DNA from: Sulfurospirillum sp. UBA2217
GTDB taxonomy: Bacteria; Campylobacterota; Campylobacteria; Campylobacterales; Sulfurospirillaceae
DNA: 64,000 nt
Assembly: GCA_002328495.1 (NCBI GenBank)
Contig: DCUJ01000013.1
Location: 62,001-126,000 of the forward strand
Direction of reading: 5' to 3'
Part shown: positions 17,279 through 25,958 of the stretch, in pieces
Numbering within the stretch: the first letter of the stretch is position 1
Layout: each line of letters begins with the position of its first letter
The notes under the pieces: model-generated
The model's database searches: none
What the model was told of the DNA's origin: nothing
Seen by the model: only the letters and a program-made list of their open reading frames with translations
Position numbers and translations under genes: made by a program

Positions 17279-17569
17279 ATGCAGGTTATTTTAGTGGTTG
17301 AAGTGGAGAATTTGAGCGATAAAGCTGTTTTTGAAAAACATCTTAAAAAAGAGGGATTTACACCAGTTGTTCATGAACCTTTTACCTATGAGGGCGATAC
17401 CACAACCCATCTTTTTAGCACGCGCGCATTTATTTTGGAAGTCGTGGAAAAAGGTTTGAAAAAATCGGGATTTTTCACATGTAAACTCATTTTTCAAGTG
17501 GGTCAAAATCCTATGGAAGCGTATGTGTACGATACGCTTCAGGAGTGTTTTATCGAGGCTAAGATTTAA
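17279..17569 (+). CDS. Conserved hypothetical protein, 96 residues
   Basis: Starts at the base after the dsbD stop, so it is probably co-transcribed. The sequence alternates strands and helices (MQVILVVEVENL ... AFILEVVEKGLKKSGFFTCKLIFQVG), suggesting a small ferredoxin-like alpha/beta fold; no catalytic motif or membrane segment. Family not recognised. Its 3' end overlaps convergent kdsB by 11 bases. Confidence 0.7.
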   Translation: MQVILVVEVENLSDKAVFEKHLKKEGFTPVVHEPFTYEGDTTTHLFSTRAFILEVVEKGLKKSGFFTCKLIFQVGQNPMEAYVYDTLQECFIEAKI

Positions 17570-18266
17570 AAAAACGCAAAGCTCTTTCTAAGTCTTCAGG
17601 GGTATCAATGCCAAAGCTTTGGCTTGTGACTTCGACCATAGCAATCTGATAACCGTGATACAAAGCGCGAAGTTGTTCTAGTTTTTCGATGTGTTCTAAA
17701 GGCGCATAAGGCAGGTTACAAAACGTTTCCAATGATTTTTTTGAAAAGGCGTAAATACCCAAATGCCCAAAATAATCTTCAAATCCACCTTCTCGATCAT
17801 AAGGAATAACACTTCTAGAAAAATAGATAGCATGCGCCTCGGCATTTAAAATGACCTTGACAAGATTGGGGTCTTTTACATGTAAAGAATCAATTCTTTT
17901 ACAAGCGCTCGTTATCAGGGCATCAGTATTTTTCGCGCGCTCCATAACTTGTCTAACGACACTCTCTTCAATAAAAGGCTCATCCGATTGTACGTTGATG
18001 ATTATTTCATTCTCAGATAAGTTTAGTTTTGAAGCAGCTTCATTGATGCGGTCGGTGCCACTTTGATGTTCTTTTGAAGTCAAAATCGCTTTAAATCCAT
18101 AGTCGTTGGCAAGATGCACCACGTCTTGTGAGTCACAGGCAATGGTAACATCATCAAGATTTTGTACGCGTTTCGCAGTTGCTATAACCATAGGAACACC
18201 ATGGATGTTAGCTAAGATTTTATTAGCAAAGCGTGTGGATGCAAGACGTGCGGGAATGATAATCAC
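17559..18266 (-). CDS. kdsB: 3-deoxy-manno-octulosonate cytidylyltransferase KdsB
   Basis: Activates Kdo to CMP-Kdo for lipid A-core synthesis. The start IIIPARLASTRFANKILANI holds the nucleotide-binding loop; NVQSDEPFI and the C-terminal SQSFGIDTPEDLERA are family signatures. 235 residues. Start overlaps the thrC stop (ATGA). With lpxK nearby on the same strand it shows lipopolysaccharide genes mixed with amino-acid genes, as in C. jejuni. A palindrome at 17876-17885 reads as LHVK. Confidence 0.95.
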   Translation of the reverse strand: MIIIPARLASTRFANKILANIHGVPMVIATAKRVQNLDDVTIACDSQDVVHLANDYGFKAILTSKEHQSGTDRINEAASKLNLSENEIIINVQSDEPFIEESVVRQVMERAKNTDALITSACKRIDSLHVKDPNLVKVILNAEAHAIYFSRSVIPYDREGGFEDYFGHLGIYAFSKKSLETFCNLPYAPLEHIEKLEQLRALYHGYQIAMVEVTSQSFGIDTPEDLERALRFFKS

Positions 18267-19756
18267 TGCGCATCCTTACATGTAAGGTTTAAAAAGTCAA
18301 AAATCGTAGCCTCAATATCTTCTTTAAAGACAACGTCATCGTGAATGATAGGTTCATCAAAAAGAGAGGCGATGGAAGCTGGAATGGTTACATGTAAGGT
18401 TTGATGAATTCCTTCAAGGGCTTCTTTGTCGGTGTAAGTGAGCGTATCATTTTTGATGGCATTGAGCATTGTAGGCGCAAATTTGGTCCATTCTGCGGTG
18501 GAGCACAACACACAAGGAAGGGGTTTTGCTTTTAATGTTTCGTAGGCTTTCAAACACGTGGCCGTGTGTGGGTCCATCACATAGCCTTCTTGTGCAAAGG
18601 TTTTAATGGTCTCTTTTGCAAAGGTATCGTCGCAAAAAACAGCATCAAAGTCTTCACGAAGCGTTGCTAGTTCCTCACGTGTTAGGGCATAGACTTTATC
18701 ATTTTTGAGTGATTCCATAAGCTCTTTGGTGCGCGTGGTTCCAAATTTATCACATAAGACACGCTCGACATTGGATGAAATTAAAATATCCATGGCAGGT
18801 GAGGTGGTTTGAAGTAGTGTTCGATGGCGAACATCATATTTGCCAGTAGTGATAAGATCGGTTAAGATATTGTTGATATTGGAAGCAATGAGAATTTTTT
18901 CAATCGGTAAGCCCATTTTCTTAGCATAATACGCGCCCAAAGCATTTCCAAAGTTTCCACTGGGGACAATGGTGTAAAAAGGGTCTCCAAGGGTGATTTT
19001 TTTCTGTTTAAGCAGTGCAATGTAGGCGTACACATGGTAGACAATTTGAAAAATAATCCGTCCAAAATTGACAGAGTTTGCCGCACTGAGTTTGATGCCT
19101 TTACATGTAAGGGCTTCGTTAAAGCTGGAAGAGGCTAAAAGTGTTTTGAGTGCACTTTGTGCGTCATCAAAATTACCATGAATACCAAGAATTTTAAGGT
19201 TTTTACTTTTTTGTGTGGTCATTTGAAGGCGTTGGACATCACTCGTTCCTCCATCTGGGTACAAACAGACCACTTTGATGTTGGGCTTATTGGCAAAAGT
19301 ATCGAGCGTTGCAGGACCCGTGTCACCACTTGTGGCTGCTAGAATGAGGTACTGCTGGTCAATGTTTTGCGCTAGATGAGAGAGAATATATCCAAAAGGT
19401 TGCAATGCCATATCTTTAAATGCACGTGTGGGTCCATGGTAAAGTTCATTGACATACAAGTCATTCTTGATGGGCACAAGAGGGGTAGGTTCATTGGCAT
19501 CATCAAAGCCATCATACAAATCCACTGCTTTTTGTAATACGTCTTCTTCAATATCGATTTTGAAAAGTTTTAAAATATCAAGCGTTATTTCTTTATAGCT
19601 TTTATGAGAGGCTTGTTCTAAAAAAGTGCTATCAATGGTTGGAAGTTTTTCAGGTATATAAAGCCCTCCAAAACTGGCACTTGGATTTAAAATAGCAAAT
19701 GAGAAGGGAACACGTTGTGGCTTAATGCCATCATTGCCTCGAGTTTCAATAAACAT
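18263..19756 (-). CDS. thrC: Threonine synthase ThrC
   Basis: PLP enzyme converting O-phosphohomoserine to threonine. The Schiff-base lysine lies in GPTRAFKDMALQPFG (near residue 115); AATSGDTGPATLDTF binds the PLP phosphate. 497 residues, the longer ThrC class. It contains three TTACATGTAA copies (18276-18285 LTCK, 18388-18397 LHVT, 19101-19110 LTCK), the most of any gene here, one of them six codons from the end. Follows argB by nine bases. Confidence 0.95.
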   Translation of the reverse strand: MFIETRGNDGIKPQRVPFSFAILNPSASFGGLYIPEKLPTIDSTFLEQASHKSYKEITLDILKLFKIDIEEDVLQKAVDLYDGFDDANEPTPLVPIKNDLYVNELYHGPTRAFKDMALQPFGYILSHLAQNIDQQYLILAATSGDTGPATLDTFANKPNIKVVCLYPDGGTSDVQRLQMTTQKSKNLKILGIHGNFDDAQSALKTLLASSSFNEALTCKGIKLSAANSVNFGRIIFQIVYHVYAYIALLKQKKITLGDPFYTIVPSGNFGNALGAYYAKKMGLPIEKILIASNINNILTDLITTGKYDVRHRTLLQTTSPAMDILISSNVERVLCDKFGTTRTKELMESLKNDKVYALTREELATLREDFDAVFCDDTFAKETIKTFAQEGYVMDPHTATCLKAYETLKAKPLPCVLCSTAEWTKFAPTMLNAIKNDTLTYTDKEALEGIHQTLHVTIPASIASLFDEPIIHDDVVFKEDIEATIFDFLNLTCKDAQ

Positions 19757-19765
19757 ATTTTTTCC

Positions 19766-20617
19766 TTATTCTTGAATGATGGTACCAATGCCATCTTTAG
19801 TGAAGAGTTCAAGTAGCAAAGAGTGTTCAATGCGTCCATCAATAATATGTGCTTTCTCAACGCCTGCATGAATCGTTTCTAAACACGCATCCAACTTTGG
19901 AATCATGCCACCGCTAATCGTGCCATCTTTTTTAAGCGCTTTAATTTTTGCTTTATCGAGACTTGAAATAAGTTTGCCTTCTTTGTCCAAAACACCTAAG
20001 GTATCCGTGAGAAAGATAATTTTTTTGGCTTGCAATGCCACCGCAATTTTACTTGCGGCCAGATCGGCATTGATATTATATCCTGGGTGGTTGATATCAT
20101 CTCCTGCGGCAATGGGAGCAATAACAGGGATAAATTTTTCACGAATCAGATTTTTAATCACTTTTTTATCAATTTTTGTAATCTCCCCCACGAGACCATA
20201 TTTTCCATCATCCATGGGTTTTGCATGCATAAAATTGGCATCTTTCCCTGTAATTCCAATGGCTTTGGCACCATGATGATTTAGTAGTGTGGTAATTTCT
20301 TTGTTGATACTTCCACTTAAGACCATCTCAACTACTTCCATGACAGCATCATCCGTCACGCGCAAGCCATCCACAAAACTACTTTTGACATCTAACTTAT
20401 CGAGGAGAGAATTTATTTTTTTCCCACCACCATGTACGATAACGGGTTTAATGCCCACAAGGTAGAGCAAAACGATATCTTGGGCAAATTTTTCTTTTAA
20501 AACGGGATTGATTTGTGCAGCACCACCGTATTTGATGACGATAGTTTTTTTATTGTAGCGTTTGATGTACGGCAATGCGTCCATAAGTATTTGTGCTTGC
20601 AAGATCTTTTGTTGCAC
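19766..20617 (-). CDS. argB: Acetylglutamate kinase ArgB
   Basis: Second step of arginine synthesis. Amino-acid kinase fold with IVIKYGGAAQ near residue 27, VIVHGGGKKINSLLDKL near 60 and a C-terminal GTISGGMIPKLDACLETI; 283 residues. An N-terminal extension (QQKILQAQILMDALPYIKRYNKK) is typical of arginine-inhibited hexameric forms, so feedback control is likely. In the run lpxK-argB-thrC-kdsB. Confidence 0.95.
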   Translation of the reverse strand: MQQKILQAQILMDALPYIKRYNKKTIVIKYGGAAQINPVLKEKFAQDIVLLYLVGIKPVIVHGGGKKINSLLDKLDVKSSFVDGLRVTDDAVMEVVEMVLSGSINKEITTLLNHHGAKAIGITGKDANFMHAKPMDDGKYGLVGEITKIDKKVIKNLIREKFIPVIAPIAAGDDINHPGYNINADLAASKIAVALQAKKIIFLTDTLGVLDKEGKLISSLDKAKIKALKKDGTISGGMIPKLDACLETIHAGVEKAHIIDGRIEHSLLLELFTKDGIGTIIQE

Positions 20618-20654
20618 GGTATATCCTTTAGGGCAGTAAAAATTGAAACTTATT

Positions 20655-21590
20655 TTAGCGTTTAGAGGCTAAAAGAGTGTTGATATTGGCCTTGGTGGTT
20701 GAAGAGATTTCAATATCGAGTTTAAGAATGGAAAGTGGAATATCGAATGTTGCCATCTTGACAGCATCTTTTTGCGTGGTTAAAATAGACGTAGCTTGAT
20801 AAGCATGAAGGAGGGCTTCAAGCTCTTTTTCGCGGTACATGTAATGATCTTTAAAGCTTACTTTTCCCACGAGATTTTGGGGTAAATAAGGTTCAAGTCG
20901 GCTGGGTTTTGAAATGGCTGTGACAAGGAGCATACGTTCCGTTGGATATTGAATAGCCACATGACGTACAAAATCTTCACCCTCGCAAATTACCAAATCC
21001 GCACGCTCATACAAAGATTTTGGCTCCCGATACGGTCCACTGGGAAGACAAAAAGTATTGGTAGGTTCAGGGGTTGGTTTCACTAAAATATCAATTTTTT
21101 GGATAAAGCTTTTTGAAAATCCATCATCTAAAAAGATAATTTTTGTTCCCCTTTTTTTTGCAAGGAGGATGGCTTCTTCTCTGTCTTCGCTGACGATGAC
21201 ACTGGCGTGAGGAAGTGCTTTAGCATAAAGCATTGCTTCATCCCCACTGGCCATTGCATCACACATCACTTGACCACGTTCTGAGATAACAATCAAGCCC
21301 TCAGACTTGCGTCCATAGCCTCTTAAAATAATAGTAGCATCCGTATATTCTTGTGCCAAAGCAATGCAAAAAGGGGTTTTACCATTGCCTCCTACCGTGA
21401 GATTGCCAATGCTAATAATAGGAATCCCAAAAGAGCGTTTTTTGGACTCTCCTTTTTTACGTTTCCACCAAACAATAGCGCAATAAAGGAATGAAAATGG
21501 CAGAAGCAGATAGGATAAGATTTTTTGAAAAAAAGTAGGGTAGAAGAGATATTTTTCTACCCAAAGAACGAATGTTGAACTATTAAACAC
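20655..21590 (-). CDS. lpxK: Tetraacyldisaccharide 4'-kinase LpxK
   Basis: Adds the 4'-phosphate to lipid A precursor at the inner membrane. Membrane-anchor helix near the start (ILSYLLLPFSFLYCAIVWW), Walker A GGNGKTPF near residue 65 and the FLDDGFSKS motif. I place the start at the GTG at 21590, giving an 8-base overlap with the DegT gene; a longer frame to 21644 would overlap it by 62 bases and adds an unlikely N-terminus. 311 residues fits the family. Confidence 0.9.
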   Translation of the reverse strand: MFNSSTFVLWVEKYLFYPTFFQKILSYLLLPFSFLYCAIVWWKRKKGESKKRSFGIPIISIGNLTVGGNGKTPFCIALAQEYTDATIILRGYGRKSEGLIVISERGQVMCDAMASGDEAMLYAKALPHASVIVSEDREEAILLAKKRGTKIIFLDDGFSKSFIQKIDILVKPTPEPTNTFCLPSGPYREPKSLYERADLVICEGEDFVRHVAIQYPTERMLLVTAISKPSRLEPYLPQNLVGKVSFKDHYMYREKELEALLHAYQATSILTTQKDAVKMATFDIPLSILKLDIEISSTTKANINTLLASKR

Positions 21591-22716
21591 GATTTTTGGC
21601 AATTTCTTTAATGTGATCGCAGATGTACTGCACATCTTTGTCACTTAAATTGGCATAAATTGGAAGAGATAAAATTTGTTGGTAATTGCTCAGTGCCTTT
21701 GGAAAATCATTAACACGAAGGGCATACTTTTGTTTATAGTAGCTCAAAAGATGCATAGGAATGTAATGTAAAGAGGTATAAATACCACGTTCTTTAAGCT
21801 CTTTTGCAAAATTGTCTCTGTTCTTATCGATTTTGATAATATACTGAGAATAGATATGGTCACGTTTTTTGATGGGGGTACTGACATGGGGACATGAAGA
21901 CAACTCTTTGTTATAGATGTCCGCGATTTCAGCGCGTCGTTCTATAAACGCATCATTTTTTTCAAGTTGTCCGATAGCAAAGGCTGCGTTGAGTTCATTT
22001 AAGTCGTATTTTAAGCCAATGTCCACAACATCGTACACATAGCCAAGGTTACCAAATTTATCCCAACCTTCTCCTACAATCGCGTGATTACGCAATAATC
22101 GTGCACGACGACTAAGCTCTTCATCTTTGGTTGCCATGATTCCAGCACTTGAGATAGAGTTATTGGATTGGGGATTAAAACGAAAAACGGTAATGTCGGC
22201 TTCCAAAGAACCTATTTTTTTCCCATCATACGTTCCACCCATTGCCCCCGTGGCATCTTCAATGATTTTGATATCATGAATTTTTGCCAATTCGTAGATA
22301 CGTTTTAAATCAGCAGGTTGCCCTGCCACGTGAGAGATAAAAGCCCCTTTGAGTTTTTTGGCTTTATTGTTTTTTAAAATACTCTCAAGTTGATTGACAT
22401 CAATATTGAAGTCATCTTTGTCGATATCAACAAAGATAGGTTCCGCATCAAAATGCCTCACAACCTCGGCGATAGAGGGGAAGGCATTGACTGAACAGAT
22501 GATCTTATCACCACGTTTTAAATCCAGTGCACACATAGCAAGATGCATTGCAGCAGTACCATTGACCGTAGAAATGGCATCACCACATCCTGTGTATTTG
22601 ATAAACTCTTTTTCAAGCGTTTCAACTTTGTTGGCTTTTTCGAGATCTAAAACTTCATTGATGAGGCTTCGTTCACGCCCATCAATCAATGGTTTGTAAA
22701 ATGGAATCTCTTTCAT
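21583..22716 (-). CDS. DegT/DnrJ/EryC1/StrS-family protein lacking the PLP lysine
   Basis: Fold-type I PLP sugar aminotransferase family by length (377) and motifs: NGTAAMHLA (phosphate loop), VDIDKDDFNID, and KIIEDATGAMGGTYDGKKIGS with the pyridine-binding Asp. Where family members read FSFHPxKxITT, this one reads FRFNPQSNNSIS: the lysine that forms the Schiff base is replaced by serine. It may be a lysine-independent dehydratase-like enzyme (compare ColD, with His there) or a non-catalytic binding protein. It lies between nadE (ATGA overlap) and lpxK (8-base overlap), hinting at an envelope sugar role. Confidence 0.8.
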   Translation of the reverse strand: MKEIPFYKPLIDGRERSLINEVLDLEKANKVETLEKEFIKYTGCGDAISTVNGTAAMHLAMCALDLKRGDKIICSVNAFPSIAEVVRHFDAEPIFVDIDKDDFNIDVNQLESILKNNKAKKLKGAFISHVAGQPADLKRIYELAKIHDIKIIEDATGAMGGTYDGKKIGSLEADITVFRFNPQSNNSISSAGIMATKDEELSRRARLLRNHAIVGEGWDKFGNLGYVYDVVDIGLKYDLNELNAAFAIGQLEKNDAFIERRAEIADIYNKELSSCPHVSTPIKKRDHIYSQYIIKIDKNRDNFAKELKERGIYTSLHYIPMHLLSYYKQKYALRVNDFPKALSNYQQILSLPIYANLSDKDVQYICDHIKEIAKNRV

Positions 22717-23477
22717 TTGTATCCTTTTAAGTTTGCAATTGTAGGAAGCGTACCTTTAAATCGGTTGGTTTCTATGCGCTCCAAAACCATCTCAACTAAG
22801 GCTGAATCGAAGGTGTGTAGCAATGTCGTTTTATCCATTTGTTCTTCACTGTAAGCGTACAAGACTTTGTCGATTTGTGCATACGTAAAGCCAAATTCAC
22901 CTTCATCGCTTTGACCTTCCCATAAGTCAGCACTAGGGGCTTTGGTCAGGATGGAGGATGGAACACCTAAATAGGCGGCAAATTCAAAAATTTCTGTTTT
23001 ATAGAGTTCTCCGATAGGGTTAAGTGCACAGGCAAGATCACCGTAGAGTGTACCATAGCCTAAAAGAATTTCACTCTTATTGCCTGTTCCTAACACTAAG
23101 GCTTTTTCACGGGCTGAGATATCATATAAGACAGACATACGCATGCGTGCTGCAAAGTTTCCAATACGCAGTTTCGATGCCTCTTTGTCAGGCGTAAAAT
23201 ACCCATCGACTAAACCACCAATAGGAATTAACTCATGGCGAATTCCAAAGGTGTCACACAGAACTTTAGCATCATCAAGATTGATTTTTGAAGAGGTAGT
23301 AGAGGGAAGGAAGAGTGCTAAAAAGTTTTCACCAAAGGCTTTTTGAGCTAAAACTGCAACAACAGCAGAGTCGATCCCTCCACTGATGCCAAGAAGTACT
23401 TTTTTAAAACCTGCTTTATGAACTTCATGACGCAAAAAATCAATGAGAAACGTTTCAATGGCTTTGTATTTTTTCAC
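22713..23477 (-). CDS. nadE: NAD+ synthetase NadE, ammonia-dependent
   Basis: Converts deamido-NAD to NAD+ with ATP and ammonia. PP-loop motif GISGGIDSAVVAVLA near residue 29 and LGTGNKSEILLGYGTLYGD near 130. 254 residues without an N-terminal glutaminase domain, so it uses free ammonia. First gene of the minus-strand run nadE-DegT-lpxK-argB-thrC-kdsB, divergent from the metallohydrolase gene. Confidence 0.95.
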   Translation of the reverse strand: MKKYKAIETFLIDFLRHEVHKAGFKKVLLGISGGIDSAVVAVLAQKAFGENFLALFLPSTTSSKINLDDAKVLCDTFGIRHELIPIGGLVDGYFTPDKEASKLRIGNFAARMRMSVLYDISAREKALVLGTGNKSEILLGYGTLYGDLACALNPIGELYKTEIFEFAAYLGVPSSILTKAPSADLWEGQSDEGEFGFTYAQIDKVLYAYSEEQMDKTTLLHTFDSALVEMVLERIETNRFKGTLPTIANLKGYK

Positions 23478-23604
23478 ACAGACCCTTCAAAGTTTAAATG
23501 AAAGGTATTATACAAAAGATAAAATTAATGCAATCTTTTAAGGTTTTTCATCATAAGGTGGAATGCGTTATAATAACAGTCTATCTTTATAAAAAGAGTG
23601 AGAG

Positions 23605-24198
23605 ATGATATTAAAAAGTAAAGCGTGTGGAGCGTATGGTACCAATTGTTATATCGTAGAATGTGATGGAAAAGAGTTTATCATCGATCCAGGCATGGAA
23701 GCTGCTTCTTGGGTTAAAAAAGAGGTGGTACATCCAGTGGCTATCTTAAATACGCATGGGCATTTTGATCATGTGTGGAGTAATGCTGAACTCAAAAGAA
23801 CATTTAATATTCCTATTTATGCGCCCAAAGGGGATTGTTTCATGTTAGAAAATGATCCTTTTTCACAAGGGACACCCTCAAGTGTTGCCGATGTTGTTGT
23901 GGAAGGTGATGAAACGCTTAATATCGAAGGCATTGAGGTGAAATTTTTTCATTTTCCAGGGCATACACCTGGATGCAGTGTTATTTTAATAGATAATAAG
24001 CTTTTTAGTGGTGATTTTATTTTTAATAATTCCATCGGAAGATATGATTTCCCCTACAGCAATGCTGAGCAGATGCGTGAAAGTTTAGAAAAATTTTTAA
24101 CGTGGAATGAAGATTGGGAGGTTTACCCTGGACATGGAGGAGCCACAACGGTGTTCAAGGAGCAGCGAAATACTCCTTTTTGGTTGCGCCAATTTTAG
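23605..24198 (+). CDS. Metallo-beta-lactamase fold hydrolase (glyoxalase II-like)
   Basis: Motif NTHGHFDHVWS (about residues 49-59) is the THxHxDH metal site; FPGHTPGC, FSGDFIF and VYPGHGG supply the other histidines and aspartate. 197 residues fits the compact YcbL/GloB-like hydrolases that cleave thioesters such as S-lactoylglutathione or other acyl thiols; substrate not determined. A -10 box TATAAT lies at 23569-23574 and AAGAGTGAGAG precedes the ATG. Overlaps the convergent hotdog gene by four bases. Confidence 0.88.
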   Translation: MILKSKACGAYGTNCYIVECDGKEFIIDPGMEAASWVKKEVVHPVAILNTHGHFDHVWSNAELKRTFNIPIYAPKGDCFMLENDPFSQGTPSSVADVVVEGDETLNIEGIEVKFFHFPGHTPGCSVILIDNKLFSGDFIFNNSIGRYDFPYSNAEQMRESLEKFLTWNEDWEVYPGHGGATTVFKEQRNTPFWLRQF

Positions 24199-24749
24199 AG
24201 TTCCTTGGTTGTAAAACTGGCTTGAAGTTCGTCAATTTTTGTTTTTAAAATGTGTTTTTCCAGTATGACCGCATGAAAGATACCTTCAAAAACTTTGACT
24301 TCGTTGATGCTACCAATGACCTTTATTTCACGTTTACGAGCTTCCTCATAGCGACTTTTAGCCTCAAACTCAATACTATCTCCCAATTTTGCGGGAGCAA
24401 AAAATTTGGAACGGCATCCAATAATCACCACATTTTCTTCATTAATAGCTGCAACGGCAGCATACTCAGCGGCACCAAAGACAAATCCACTGTGTATGAG
24501 TCCAAATTCATCCACAATCATTTCATGGGAGGTTTGTAGTAAGACTTTGGCATTGGATTTTTTAAGTTCTATAAGTGTTCCTACTAAAGTGCTTTTGATT
24601 TTAGCATGGGTTAAAAGATTTTCATTTAAAAAATTACTACCATCGGTTTCTATTTCGGAAGAGCTTTCAACCTCATCTTCGAAAAGTTCAATATCGTTGT
24701 TTAGACCTTCAAGTGCTTCTCTTGCAAGGGCTGCTTTACTCTTTGCCAT
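24195..24749 (-). CDS. Hotdog-fold domain protein
   Basis: 184 residues: an acidic N-terminal linker (about residues 1-45, rich in Glu and Ser) followed by a hotdog domain with DEFGLIHSGFVFGAAEYAAVAAI, the helix that packs in thioesterase and FapR-type folds, then strands (VVIIGCRSKFFAPAKLGDSIEFEAK). These bind acyl-CoA or acyl-ACP thioesters. Whether it is a thioesterase or an acyl sensor is open; no helix-turn-helix is evident. Minus strand, upstream of nothing but convergent with the hydrolase. Confidence 0.7.
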   Translation of the reverse strand: MAKSKAALAREALEGLNNDIELFEDEVESSSEIETDGSNFLNENLLTHAKIKSTLVGTLIELKKSNAKVLLQTSHEMIVDEFGLIHSGFVFGAAEYAAVAAINEENVVIIGCRSKFFAPAKLGDSIEFEAKSRYEEARKREIKVIGSINEVKVFEGIFHAVILEKHILKTKIDELQASFTTKEL

Positions 24750-24788
24750 TCGTTTCCTTAATATTGTGGTGCACTAAAATCGACCACA

Positions 24789-25679
24789 TCAGCGTTTTGC
24801 TTTAATGTATACCCTCTTGGGTGCTGGAAAACCCTCGATGGTAAGTGCATTATTGTTTGGGTCAAGAAAATTATTGAGACTCTCTCCAAAAATCCATTCG
24901 GTTTTGCGTTGTTCCTCGGTATCGGTCTTTTTTATTTCCAAAAGTGTAATCTCTTTAAATTTTGCCCGCTCCAACCACCCAAACAGCGCAGGAATAGTAG
25001 GAACAAAATAGACATTAGGAATTTTGGAATAACTCTTTTGAGGTGAAAGTACCAGAGGCATATCGCCTTCAATCATAAACGTGTCTAAGATAAGCTCACC
25101 ACCAGGGTTAAGACCTTGATAGAGGGATTTAAGTGTTTGAATAGGGTCACTTCGATGGTAAAGAACCCCTAAGCAAAAGAGGGTATCAAAACGGTGCTCG
25201 TATAGGGGGAGATGTTCAACACCTAAGAGTTCATACACAATATCGCTTTGAATGAAGTGGTTGATAAAATCAAATTGTGTTTTGTAAAGAGCAGAGGGAT
25301 CAAATCCAACGAGCTTTTTTGGCTTTTGGGAGAGCATACGAAAAAGGTAATAGCCATTATTGCACCCAATATCGCCTACGACTTTACCCTCGAGGTTAAA
25401 ATGAGGCTCCAAAAGATTGTATTTGATAAAACTTTGCCACTCAGTGTCAATAAAGGTTGAACCTATCTTAAAAGGACCTTTTCGCCACGGTTTGAGTGCT
25501 TTAGCACACGCTTCAACCACAGCTTCATCGCTTACATGTAAGCCATCAATACTAATTGTGTCTCCTAAAGAAATATCACCATTAAACTCTTTTGGAAGTG
25601 TTTTAAGTGCTTCTCTCATCGGCGCGATATCTTTCCATTCCAGCCATAAAAGGCGCTCTTTGCGTAGGGCTTCTAGCAT
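24789..25679 (-). CDS. cmoB: tRNA U34 carboxymethyltransferase CmoB
   Basis: Transfers the carboxymethyl group of carboxy-SAM (made by CmoA at 4740-5447) to 5-hydroxyuridine at tRNA position 34. Signatures: IDTEWQSFIKYNLLEPHFNLEGK, VGDIGCNNGYYLFRML (SAM site near residue 105), FCLGVLYHRSDP and LDTFMIEGD. 296 residues, about 25 fewer than E. coli CmoB, missing at the N-terminus. The palindrome at 25532-25541 reads as LHVS. Confidence 0.95.
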   Translation of the reverse strand: MLEALRKERLLWLEWKDIAPMREALKTLPKEFNGDISLGDTISIDGLHVSDEAVVEACAKALKPWRKGPFKIGSTFIDTEWQSFIKYNLLEPHFNLEGKVVGDIGCNNGYYLFRMLSQKPKKLVGFDPSALYKTQFDFINHFIQSDIVYELLGVEHLPLYEHRFDTLFCLGVLYHRSDPIQTLKSLYQGLNPGGELILDTFMIEGDMPLVLSPQKSYSKIPNVYFVPTIPALFGWLERAKFKEITLLEIKKTDTEEQRKTEWIFGESLNNFLDPNNNALTIEGFPAPKRVYIKAKR

Positions 25680-25682
25680 TGA

Positions 25683-25913
25683 TTATTCAAAAAGGCTTTT
25701 GGTTGTATCAACTGTGGCATTGACCCCTTTTTTAACACCATCGGTCACGGTTTGATAATCCACAATGTTTTCATCACACTCTTTATGGTAAACCCCCATA
25801 GAGTCATAATACTCTTTACAGCCATTGTAATAACGACCCGATACACCACGGTCATTAAAATAGAGACATCCTTGCAAAAGAAGGGCAGATAGTAAAATTA
25901 ATATTGTTTTCAT
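25683..25913 (-). CDS. Predicted lipoprotein, 76 residues
   Basis: Signal peptide with lipobox (MKTILILLSALLLQGC); mature part of about 61 residues has two more cysteines (NGCKEYYDSMGVYHKEC), possibly a disulfide. No family recognised. Three bases upstream of cmoB on the same strand, so probably co-transcribed; divergent from pepD with only 45 bases between start codons. Confidence 0.75.
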   Translation of the reverse strand: MKTILILLSALLLQGCLYFNDRGVSGRYYNGCKEYYDSMGVYHKECDENIVDYQTVTDGVKKGVNATVDTTKSLFE

Positions 25914-25958
25914 GGCGTGTATAATACCATTTCGATGATTAAATTTTCAAGGGGCATG

